From: an uncultured Rhodospirillales bacterium
GTDB taxonomy: Bacteria; Pseudomonadota; Alphaproteobacteria; Acetobacterales; Acetobacteraceae
Assembly (NCBI GenBank): GCA_903928045.1
Contig: CAIYPH010000480.1
Coordinates: 1-5,317, forward strand
Direction of reading: 5' to 3'
Length of the DNA: 5,317 bases
The notes beneath the pieces are model-generated. The model was not told where the DNA came from. It made no database searches and was given only the letters and a program-made list of their open reading frames with translations. The number at the start of each line of letters is the position of its first letter. The first letter of the stretch is position 1. This document shows, piece by piece, positions 1 to 5,317 of this stretch. The translations under genes were made by a program, and so were the position numbers.

Positions 1-32
1 CCGCCGCGGCGGCGTCTGTCGGACTCGCTCAT
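1..32 (-). CDS. Start of a gene cut by the left window edge; possible MttB-like methyltransferase
   Basis: Reading leftwards, an ATG at 32-30 overlaps the TGA of the reactivator gene (31-29) as ATGA, and the frame stays open to the edge, giving MSESDRRRRG. A strong Shine-Dalgarno GGAGG lies at 42-38 on the minus strand, five bases before the ATG, so this looks like a genuine, translationally coupled start. Only ten residues are visible, so function cannot be read from them. From memory, alphaproteobacterial members of the trimethylamine/glycine-betaine methyltransferase family (MttB-like) often have Arg/Gly-rich N termini and sit beside corrinoid proteins and RACo-like reactivators. That makes a donor-side methyltransferase a reasonable guess, but any other operon member is possible. 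I am fairly sure a gene starts here and unsure what it encodes. Confidence 0.6.
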   Translation of the reverse strand, partial: MSESDRRRRG

Positions 33-2020
33 CCGCGCCTCCGCCCCGCGCGCCGCCCGGCGGGTGCGGTGGCCACCGGCAGCGCCACCGCGGCGGCGAG
101 GTGGGGGAAGGGCTCAAGCGCGTTTGGCATCGCCATGGCGTTCACGAAATGCTCCTGAAAGCGCGGCTCCAGCGCCGTCTCGATCTTTTCCACCCGCCGC
201 ACCAGCGCCTCCACCTCGGCGCGATGGCCTCGGTTGAGCAGCGCCATGCGCGCGCCCGTTCCGGCGGCATTGCCGATGGCGGCGACGTTCTCCAGCTTGC
301 AGTCCGGAATCATGCCCAGCACCATCGCATATTTCGGCTCGATATAGCTGCCGAAGGCGCCGGCCAGCTTGATGCGATCGACGTGATCCACCCCGAGATG
401 ATCCATCAGCAGCCGCGCCCCGGCGTAGAGCGCGCCCTTGGCGAGCTGGATGGCGCGGATATCGGTCTGCGTCACCGCGATCTCGATCTCGCCGCGCCAC
501 AGCACGTAGTCGAAGGTGCGGCCGGTGGCGCGGATGCGGTCGGAGGCGACGGGGTTGATGGTGCCATCCGCCGCCACCACCCCTGCCAGGAACAACTCCG
601 CCACCGCCTCGATGATGCCGGAGCCGCAAACGCCGGTGATGCCGATATCGGCCACGGCTTCGGCGAACCCCTCCTCGTCCGACCATGGGTCGGCGCCGAG
701 TACCTTGATGCGCGGCTCGAAAGTCACCGGGTCAATCCGCACCCGTTCGATGGCGCCGGGGGCGGCGCGCTGGCCGGCGGAAATCTGCGCGCCTTCGAAG
801 GCCGGGCCGGTGGGAGAACTGGCGGCCAGCACGCGCTCCCGGTTGCCGAGCAGGATCTCGGCGTTGGTGCCGACATCGATCACCAGCGTCACCTCGTCAT
901 GGTGCTGCGGCCCGTCAGCCAGCGCCACGGCGGCGGCATCGGCGCCGACATGGCCGGCGATGCAGGGCGGCAGATAGACGCGGGCGCCGGGATGGAGCGT
1001 GAGGCCTAGCTCGCGGGCGGGCATACGGAGCGCGCCCGAAACCGCCAGCGCGAAGGGCGCCTGGCCCAAGGCGCGCGGGTCGATGCCCAGGAAAAGATGG
1101 TGCATCACGGGGTTGCCGACGAACACCGCCTCCAGAATATCGGTCTCGCGAATCCCGACCTGCCCCGCCAACCGCGACACCAGGGTGGCGATGGCGCCAC
1201 GTACCGCGTCGGTCAGCGCGAAGCGGTCATCGGGGTTCATCATGAGATAGGAGACGCGGCTCATCAGATCCTCGCCGAAGCGGATCTGCGGGTTGGACGT
1301 CCCGGCCGAGGCCACCGCGCGCCCGGTGGTGAGATCGACCAAATGGCCGGCGATGGTGGTGGAGCCGATATCGAAGGCGACCCCGAACAGGCCGGTATGC
1401 GTGCCGGGCCACAGTGCGATCACCACCGGCCGGTCGGCATCCTCGTGCACGGCGGCGGTGACGGTGCCTGAGGCGATGGCGTCCTGCACCAGCATCAGCA
1501 TCGGCGTGTCCATCCGCAGGCCACGATAACCGGCGGCGGCCTCGATCGCCTCGATCAGCCGGTCGGCATCGCCGATCGGGTGCTCCATCTCGGCCATCGG
1601 CAGCGATACCGTCACCAGCCGTGTCGCGGCATCGAGCGCGATGCGGCGGGTCTCGGCGCGCTTGCGGACGACTTGCCGGTTGACGGCGAATTCCGCCGGC
1701 ACGTCCACCACCAGGTCACCCATCACGCGGGCGGCGCAGGAGAGGCGGCGGCCCGGCTTAATGCGGTAGCGCCCCTCGGTCTCCCCGGGCGGCGTGAGGT
1801 GGCTGGCGCGGCTGGTGAGGCCGAGCTTGTCGAAATGCCCCTCGGCGACCTCGATCTGGCAGCGCCCGCACAGGCCGCGCCCACCGCACACGCTCTCGAC
1901 GTAGACCCCGAGCGTGCGCGCCGCATCGAGCAAGGGCGTGCCGACCTTGAACCGCCCGCGCCGGCCGGAGGGCATGAACACCACCAGCCGCTCGGCTTCC
2001 TCCTGCATCACGTTGTCCAT
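29..2020 (-). CDS. Corrinoid-reactivation ATPase, RACo-like: N-terminal [2Fe-2S] ferredoxin plus ASKHA (DUF4445) domain
   Basis: This is a 663-aa soluble protein. Residues about 10-110 form a [2Fe-2S] ferredoxin domain with Cys45, Cys51, Cys54 and Cys95 (C-x5-C-x2-C-x40-C). A linker follows, then the actin-like ATPase part: FDIGSTT at 216-222, DVGTNAE at 382-388, GVCGSG at 463-468, AGAFGSY at 553-559 and GNAAGTG at 583-589, typical phosphate/nucleotide-binding stretches of the RACo/DUF4445 family. In that family the enzyme uses ATP to allow one-electron reduction of inactive Co(II) corrinoid to Co(I). There is no C-terminal Cys-rich 4Fe-4S motif, so it resembles RACo more than archaeal RamA. 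The ATG overlaps the upstream gene's TGA by one base (TGATG), and no strong Shine-Dalgarno precedes it, which suggests coupled translation. The C terminus is Arg-rich (GRRAGRRRG). The likely client is the corrinoid protein encoded divergently at 3433-4146. Family is confident; the client is inferred from context. Confidence 0.9.
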   Translation of the reverse strand: MDNVMQEEAERLVVFMPSGRRGRFKVGTPLLDAARTLGVYVESVCGGRGLCGRCQIEVAEGHFDKLGLTSRASHLTPPGETEGRYRIKPGRRLSCAARVMGDLVVDVPAEFAVNRQVVRKRAETRRIALDAATRLVTVSLPMAEMEHPIGDADRLIEAIEAAAGYRGLRMDTPMLMLVQDAIASGTVTAAVHEDADRPVVIALWPGTHTGLFGVAFDIGSTTIAGHLVDLTTGRAVASAGTSNPQIRFGEDLMSRVSYLMMNPDDRFALTDAVRGAIATLVSRLAGQVGIRETDILEAVFVGNPVMHHLFLGIDPRALGQAPFALAVSGALRMPARELGLTLHPGARVYLPPCIAGHVGADAAAVALADGPQHHDEVTLVIDVGTNAEILLGNRERVLAASSPTGPAFEGAQISAGQRAAPGAIERVRIDPVTFEPRIKVLGADPWSDEEGFAEAVADIGITGVCGSGIIEAVAELFLAGVVAADGTINPVASDRIRATGRTFDYVLWRGEIEIAVTQTDIRAIQLAKGALYAGARLLMDHLGVDHVDRIKLAGAFGSYIEPKYAMVLGMIPDCKLENVAAIGNAAGTGARMALLNRGHRAEVEALVRRVEKIETALEPRFQEHFVNAMAMPNALEPFPHLAAAVALPVATAPAGRRAGRRRG

Positions 2021-2319
2021 CAGGGCGCCGCGCCGCCGTTCTTCACGTAGGCGGCCAGCGTCGCCTGGTCGAAACTCGCCTCCAGCGCCGCCGCCGCCGC
2101 ATCGGCCTCCGCCGCCATGTCATCGCCGCAGGGCTCGGGCGCCGCGCGCCGCCACTGCTCCAGATAAGCGTCTGACCCGTGCATGCCGGCCTGCATCGCC
2201 GCCGCGTCCACCGCCAAAGCGAAGCGCTCGGACAGTTCGCGCTTCTCGGTTGTGCGTCCCTGGCGGATGATCACCTGGGTCGGAATGTCTCGCCAGAAGA
2301 GAATGATGCGCTGTGCCAT
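2020..2319 (-). CDS. Small 'virulence factor' family protein (PF13769-like), function unknown
   Basis: This 99-aa protein begins MAQRIILFWRDIPTQVIIRQ and has an Ala/Glu-rich helical second half ending in VKNGGAAP. I recognise the opening (ILFWRDIPTQV, then a basic KRELSERF stretch) as that of a small alphaproteobacterial family labelled 'virulence factor' in domain databases. The name is probably misleading, because nothing here or in the neighbourhood concerns virulence. No signal peptide, membrane segment or metal motif is visible; its only cysteine is in EPCGDD. It is the first gene of the leftward operon, and its TGA shares one base with the ATG of the reactivation ATPase, so the two are almost certainly co-translated. 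The start at 2319 has only a weak GGAT five bases upstream, but no better in-frame start keeps the conserved N terminus. A role as an accessory to corrinoid methyl transfer is inferred from linkage only. Confidence 0.75.
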   Translation of the reverse strand: MAQRIILFWRDIPTQVIIRQGRTTEKRELSERFALAVDAAAMQAGMHGSDAYLEQWRRAAPEPCGDDMAAEADAAAAALEASFDQATLAAYVKNGGAAP

Positions 2320-2424
2320 GGCGATCCGACGAAAACCTCTCTAAATGTGGGAGCGAACCTGTATCTGGCTCCACCCGGGGTGCGGACAATACGGGCGCGC
2401 GAATGGAATTGGCAGGGGGCTTGC
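2320..2424. promoter_or_regulatory. Divergent promoter/leader region between the two methyl-transfer operons
   Basis: These 105 bp lie between the start of the 99-aa gene (minus) and the GTG of the homocysteine methyltransferase gene (plus), so both promoters should lie here or just inside the genes. On the plus strand an imperfect hairpin can be drawn at 2347-2374: GTGG(G)AGC pairs with GCTCCAC, seven pairs with one bulged G and a 13-base loop. It is followed by the near-palindrome CACCCGGGGTG at 2373-2383. I see no convincing -35/-10 pair. On the minus strand TTGTCC (2390-2385) is a weak -35 candidate with a poor -10. I could not match a known methionine-related riboswitch by eye. Regulation by methionine, S-adenosylhomocysteine or cobalamin status is plausible but not shown. 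Confidence 0.5.
2414..2419 (+). promoter_or_regulatory. Shine-Dalgarno for the homocysteine methyltransferase GTG start
   Basis: AGGGGG ends five bases before the GTG at 2425. The reading frame stays open far upstream (to an ATG at 2179), but that extension lies antisense to the well-supported 99-aa gene and its encoded residues look nothing like the enzyme family. This site, together with protein homology beginning at the GTG, decides the start. Confidence 0.65.
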
Positions 2425-3420
2425 GTGGCGATCATCGAGGAACGGCTGAAGGAGCGCGGATGGCTGCTGGCCGATGGCGCCACCGGCACCAATTTGTTCG
2501 ACCGTGGGCTCACCTCGGGCGAGGCGCCGGAGCTGTGGAACGCCGACCGTCCCGAGGAAATCACCCGCCTCTACCGCAATTTCACCGATGCCGGCGCCGA
2601 CATCATCCTCACCAACTCCTTCGGCGGCACCTCGCGGCGCCTGATGCTGCACAACGCGCAAAGCCGCGTGCATGACCTCAACAAGCGCGCCGCTTCCCTC
2701 GCCCGCGAGGTCGCCGACACATCCGGCCGCAAGGTGCTGGTCGGCGGTTCGGTCGGCCCCACCGGCGATCTCTTCGCGCCCTTGGGTGAACTCACCGAAG
2801 CGGCGGCGGTGGAGGTTTTCGTCGAGCAGATCGAGGGGCTCAAGGCCGGCGGCGCCGATGTGATCTGGATCGAGACCATGTCGGCGCTCGAGGAAATGCG
2901 CGCCGCCGCCGATGCCGCCACGCGCTGCGGCATGGAATACACCATCACCGCGAGCTTCGACACCGCGGGGATGACCATGATGGGCCTCTCCCCCGCCAAC
3001 ATGGCCACTTCCACCCTCGGCTTCGCCCCCGCGCCCCACGGCGTCGGCTGCAATTGCGGTGTCGGCGCGTCGGATTTGGTGTGCTCCGTGCTGGGCATCA
3101 CCGAGGCGGTGCCGGATGCTGTGGTGATCGCCAAGGCCAATTGCGGCGTGCCGCGCGTGAAGGGCGACAGCGTGGTTTATACCGGCACGCCCGAACTGAT
3201 GGCCGAATACGCCCGCCTCGCGCGTGATGCCGGCGCCAGCATTATCGGCGGCTGCTGCGGCACCTCGCCCGCCCATCTCGCCGCCATGCGCGACGCGCTC
3301 GACCGCCACACCAAGCGCGCGCGCCCCGATATCGACGCGGTGGTCGCCGCCCTCGGCCCGCTCGTCGCACCGCCCAGCACCGCAACCTCCTCGCGCCGCC
3401 CCAGCCGCCGCCGCTCCTGA
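2425..3420 (+). CDS. bmt: Zinc-dependent homocysteine S-methyltransferase (betaine-homocysteine methyltransferase / MetH N-terminal module family)
   Basis: From the GTG start this is a 331-aa (beta/alpha)8-barrel enzyme that transfers a methyl group to homocysteine, giving methionine. Visible family landmarks are DGATGT at 17-22, TNSFGG at 63-68, the GGSVGPTG segment at 107-114, Glu150 in WIET, and the zinc ligands Cys211 (GCNCG, 208-212) with Cys277 and Cys278 (GGCCGT, 275-280). The barrel ends near residue 310, followed by a low-complexity Pro/Ser/Arg tail (TSSRRPSRRRS). Such genes are usually annotated betaine-homocysteine methyltransferase, which uses betaine directly. However, the gene for a MetH-like corrinoid protein starts only 12 bp downstream and a corrinoid reactivator is encoded divergently. 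The physiological methyl donor may therefore be methylcobalamin on that protein, as in the first module of MetH. Family and homocysteine/zinc chemistry are confident; donor and symbol are not. Confidence 0.88.
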   Translation: MAIIEERLKERGWLLADGATGTNLFDRGLTSGEAPELWNADRPEEITRLYRNFTDAGADIILTNSFGGTSRRLMLHNAQSRVHDLNKRAASLAREVADTSGRKVLVGGSVGPTGDLFAPLGELTEAAAVEVFVEQIEGLKAGGADVIWIETMSALEEMRAAADAATRCGMEYTITASFDTAGMTMMGLSPANMATSTLGFAPAPHGVGCNCGVGASDLVCSVLGITEAVPDAVVIAKANCGVPRVKGDSVVYTGTPELMAEYARLARDAGASIIGGCCGTSPAHLAAMRDALDRHTKRARPDIDAVVAALGPLVAPPSTATSSRRPSRRRS

Positions 3421-3432
3421 CGGGAAATTCCA

Positions 3433-4146
3433 ATGTCCGACGCCGAAATCAATCTCGCCGAACTCTCCGACGAAGACCTCGTCGCCCAGATGCATGACGA
3501 CCTCTATGACGGCCTCAAGGAGGAAATCATCGAGGGCGTGAATATCCTGCTCGGCCGTGGTTGGACGCCGTACAACGTGCTCACCGTGGCGCTGGTCGAA
3601 GGCATGCGCATCGTCGGCGAGGATTTCCGCGACGGTATCCTCTTCGTCCCCGAAGTGTTGCTTTCGGCCAATGCCATGAAGGCCGGCATGTTCATCCTCC
3701 GCCCCCTGCTGGCCGAAACCGGCGCGCCGAAGATCGGCAAAATGGTGGTCGGCACCGTGAAGGGCGACATCCACGACATCGGCAAGAACCTGGTCGGCAT
3801 GATGCTGGAAGGCGCGGGCTTCGAGGTGATCGACCTCGGCGTGAACACCTCCGTCGAGCGCTTCCTCGCCGCGATTGACGAGCACAAGCCGGAAATCCTG
3901 GGCATGTCCGCCCTGCTGACGACGACGATGCCCTATATGAAGGTCGTCATCCAGGCCTTGAAGGACAAAGGCATCCGCGACGAGCTGGTGGTGCTGGTCG
4001 GCGGCGCGCCGCTCAACGAGGAATTCGCCATGTCGGTCGGCGCCGACGCCGATTGCCGCGATGCGGCTGTGGCGGTCGAGACCGCGCAGAGCTTCATGAA
4101 GCGCCGCTCCAACCAGGCCGGCCTCGCCGCGCCGAAGCCGGCGTGA
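3433..4146 (+). CDS. Cobalamin-binding corrinoid protein (methyl carrier, MetH/MtbC-like)
   Basis: This 237-aa protein carries a methyl group on corrinoid between two methyltransferases. Residues about 10-95 form the helical cap domain (B12-binding-2 type). Residues about 103-225 form the Rossmann-like B12-binding domain with the full base-off/His-on signature: DIHDIG at 112-117 (His114 is the lower cobalt ligand), then 41 residues to Ser159-Ala-Leu161, then 28 residues to Gly190-Gly191. This spacing matches the classical MetH/corrinoid-protein motif. The ATG has a GGGAA Shine-Dalgarno at 3422-3426, six bases upstream, and follows the homocysteine methyltransferase stop by 12 bp, so the two are one operon. 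The next gene's GTG overlaps this gene's TGA. The natural acceptor enzyme is the homocysteine methyltransferase next door, and the natural reactivator is the ASKHA protein at 29-2020. The methyl-donating partner is not in the window. Stand-alone domain length is normal and all cofactor-binding residues look intact. Confidence 0.93.
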   Translation: MSDAEINLAELSDEDLVAQMHDDLYDGLKEEIIEGVNILLGRGWTPYNVLTVALVEGMRIVGEDFRDGILFVPEVLLSANAMKAGMFILRPLLAETGAPKIGKMVVGTVKGDIHDIGKNLVGMMLEGAGFEVIDLGVNTSVERFLAAIDEHKPEILGMSALLTTTMPYMKVVIQALKDKGIRDELVVLVGGAPLNEEFAMSVGADADCRDAAVAVETAQSFMKRRSNQAGLAAPKPA

Positions 4147-4727
4147 GCGAAGCGAGCCTCATCCTCGCCTGCGGGGCCCTCGCCCGCGAAATCGGCGCGG
4201 TGATCGAGGCCAACCGGCTCGATCACCTCACGCTGCACTGCCTGCCCGCCACGCTGCACAACCGCCCGGAGCGCATTCCGGGCGCCGTGCGCACGGCACT
4301 GGCGAAATTCCGCCCCACGCACCCTCGTATCTTCCTCGCCTACGCCGATTGCGGCACCGGGGGCGATCTGGAGCGGCTTTGCGCCGAGGAGGGCATCGCG
4401 ATGCTGCCGGGCGCCCATTGCTACGCTTTTTTCACCGGCGTTGAGGCATTCGCGGCGGCCGAGGACGCGGACATGCGCAGCTTCTTCCTCACCGATTTCC
4501 TCGCCCGGCAGTTCGACACGCTGGTGATCGAGGGGCTCGGGATTGATCGCCATCCCGAGCTGCGGGACATGTATTTCGGCCACTACGAGCGCGTGGTCTA
4601 CCTCGCCCAGACCGAGGATGCCGCGCTCGATGCCGCCGCCGAGGCCGCCGCCGCAAGGCTGGGCCTCGCCTATGAACGGCGGCAGACCGGCTATGGTGAT
4701 CTTGCGACCCACATCGCCGCCCTCTGA
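4143..4727 (+). CDS. DUF1638 domain protein, function unknown, coupled to the corrinoid protein
   Basis: From a GTG start that overlaps the preceding TGA (GTGA, four-base overlap) this encodes 194 aa. I recognise DUF1638 from LILACGALAREI at 6-17, LHCLPATLHNRP at 31-42, YADCGTGG at 67-74, HCYAFFTG at 92-99, YFGHYERVVYL at 144-154 and the late GY at 183-184. Cys10, Cys70 and Cys93 sit in these conserved-looking patches together with His39 and His92, so a metal, thiol or corrinoid ligand role is conceivable. No signal peptide or membrane helix is seen. The frame is open further upstream inside the corrinoid gene, but family similarity begins at the GTG. No independent Shine-Dalgarno is obvious, pointing to translational coupling. 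From general knowledge, DUF1638 genes recur beside corrinoid methyltransferase genes in bacteria and methanogens. A part in corrinoid loading, reactivation or methyl transfer is inferred, not shown. Confidence 0.85.
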   Translation: MSEASLILACGALAREIGAVIEANRLDHLTLHCLPATLHNRPERIPGAVRTALAKFRPTHPRIFLAYADCGTGGDLERLCAEEGIAMLPGAHCYAFFTGVEAFAAAEDADMRSFFLTDFLARQFDTLVIEGLGIDRHPELRDMYFGHYERVVYLAQTEDAALDAAAEAAAARLGLAYERRQTGYGDLATHIAAL

Positions 4728-4788
4728 CCTTTCCTCGCCGGGCCGAACGTGGGACTAAGCGGGCGGAATTTTCGCCGGAGCTGATCCC
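4728..4788 (+). promoter_or_regulatory. Short gap before hemB with Shine-Dalgarno and a small adjacent hairpin
   Basis: This 61-bp gap separates the DUF1638 stop from the hemB ATG. GGAG at 4777-4780, eight bases before the ATG, is the likely ribosome binding site. Immediately before it GGCGGA (4762-4767) can pair with TTCGCC (4771-4776), six pairs including one G-T wobble and a three-base loop. No run of T follows, so it is not a recognisable intrinsic terminator. hemB may be read through from the upstream operon or have its own promoter, but I see no clear -35/-10. Confidence 0.35.
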
Positions 4789-5317
4789 ATGACCGTCGGG
4801 CCCTTTCCCACCACTCGCGTGCGCCGCAACCGCCGCGATGCCTGGACCCGGCGGCTGGTAGCCGAGAACCGCCTCTCCGTCGATGACCTGATCTGGCCGG
4901 TGTTCGTCATCGAGGGCAGCAACACCACTACCGATGTCGGCTCGATGCCCGACGTGCAGCGCGTCACCATCGACCGCCTCGCCGCCCATTGCGACGCGGC
5001 CGTGAAACTCGGCATCCCCGCCATCGCGCTGTTCCCGATGACGCCGCCGGAGATCAAGGACGCCGAGGGCACCGAATCCACCAACCCCGACAACCTCATT
5101 TGCCGCGCCGCCCGGCTGCTGAAGCGCGAATTCCCCCAGGTCGGCCTCGTGGGCGACGTCGCGCTCGATCCCTATACCGATCACGGACATGACGGGGTGA
5201 TCCGCAACGGCTACGTGCATAATGACGACACGCTGACGATCCTGCGCACCCAGGCCGTCAACCAGGCCGCCGCCGGGATCGATGTCATCGCGCCGTCCGA
5301 CATGATGGATGGTCGCA
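4789..5317 (+). CDS. hemB: 5-Aminolevulinate dehydratase (porphobilinogen synthase), N-terminal half, cut by the right window edge
   Basis: The first 176 codons of HemB are present, about half of the usual 325-345 aa. The enzyme condenses two 5-aminolevulinates into porphobilinogen in the cytosol, the step common to heme, chlorophyll and corrinoid synthesis. Recognisable family stretches are RRNRRDAW (12-19), DLIWPVFV (33-40), GIPAIALFP (75-83), DVALDPYTDHGHDG (123-136), QAAAGIDVIAPSDMMDGR (159-176) at the edge. Both Schiff-base lysines would lie beyond the edge. In zinc-type enzymes the 123-136 motif carries three cysteines; here these positions are Ala125, Asp127 and Asp135, the pattern of alphaproteobacterial and plant Mg-responsive or zinc-independent enzymes. 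The ATG at 4789 has GGAG at 4777-4780. hemB lies 61 bp after the DUF1638 gene on the same strand. Linkage to a corrinoid operon could be chance or reflect shared tetrapyrrole demand. Identity is very confident. Confidence 0.95.
   Translation, partial: MTVGPFPTTRVRRNRRDAWTRRLVAENRLSVDDLIWPVFVIEGSNTTTDVGSMPDVQRVTIDRLAAHCDAAVKLGIPAIALFPMTPPEIKDAEGTESTNPDNLICRAARLLKREFPQVGLVGDVALDPYTDHGHDGVIRNGYVHNDDTLTILRTQAVNQAAAGIDVIAPSDMMDGR

Noticed and set aside
101..1009. Plus-strand open frame of about 302 codons opposite the reactivator ATPase
   Set aside because: Composition is shadow-like (His, Gly, Arg, Asp rich) with no recognisable motif, and the minus-strand gene there has clear domains.
2179..2424. 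N-terminal extension of the homocysteine methyltransferase to an upstream ATG
   Set aside because: Overlaps the 99-aa gene antisense, encodes residues unlike the family, and the GTG at 2425 has its own Shine-Dalgarno just before the conserved barrel start.
2341..2424. SAM-II, SAH or cobalamin riboswitch upstream of the homocysteine methyltransferase
   Set aside because: The leader is short and I could not find the conserved core of any of these classes by eye. Only a simple bulged hairpin is present.
2341..3885. Long minus-strand open frame (about 514 codons) opposite the homocysteine methyltransferase and corrinoid genes
   Set aside because: Antisense to two unmistakable genes. The translation is His/Gly/Ala/Asp-rich without family motifs, a usual effect of high GC on the complementary strand.
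4053..4142. Upstream ATG for the DUF1638 gene inside the corrinoid gene
   Set aside because: The extra 30 residues are out-of-frame reading of the corrinoid protein's C terminus. DUF1638 similarity begins at the GTG of the GTGA overlap.
4762..4776. Intrinsic terminator between the DUF1638 gene and hemB
   Set aside because: The stem is only six pairs with one wobble, and is followed by the Shine-Dalgarno instead of a T run.
3933..5220. Two minus-strand open frames opposite the DUF1638 gene and hemB
   Set aside because: No motifs, and both lie opposite genes with strong family signatures. They are high-GC antisense frames.

Overview
GC-rich window (about two thirds G+C by eye) with the gene content and codon usage of an alphaproteobacterium, probably in or near Hyphomicrobiales/Rhodobacterales. 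This placement rests on protein style (an Asp-type HemB, a RACo-like reactivator next to a corrinoid module) and not on a marker search. Almost the whole window is coding. There is no RNA gene, mobile element, CRISPR array or long repeat that I can support.

Layout: two divergent gene sets face away from a 105-bp control region (2320-2424). Leftwards (minus strand) run a 99-aa protein of the misnamed 'virulence factor' family, a 663-aa [2Fe-2S]/ASKHA corrinoid-reactivation ATPase, and the first ten codons of a further gene cut by the window edge, all joined by 1-3-base overlaps. Rightwards run a 331-aa zinc-type homocysteine S-methyltransferase (betaine-homocysteine methyltransferase / MetH N-terminal module family), a 237-aa cobalamin-binding corrinoid protein and a 194-aa DUF1638 protein. 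After a 61-bp gap comes the first half of hemB (5-aminolevulinate dehydratase), cut by the right edge.

How they fit together: the homocysteine methyltransferase and the corrinoid protein match two of the four MetH modules as separate polypeptides. The ASKHA protein could supply what the MetH activation domain does, namely rescue of Co(II) corrinoid, but using ATP and a ferredoxin-like domain instead of AdoMet and flavodoxin. The most economical reading is a split, corrinoid-dependent methionine synthase or a related methyl-transfer system (betaine or another methyl donor to corrinoid to homocysteine). The donor-side methyltransferase is not in the window. The partial gene at the left edge, or genes beyond it, are the obvious candidates. 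DUF1638 and the 99-aa protein are the uncharacterised parts whose tight linkage suggests a role in assembly, reactivation or control of the corrinoid protein.
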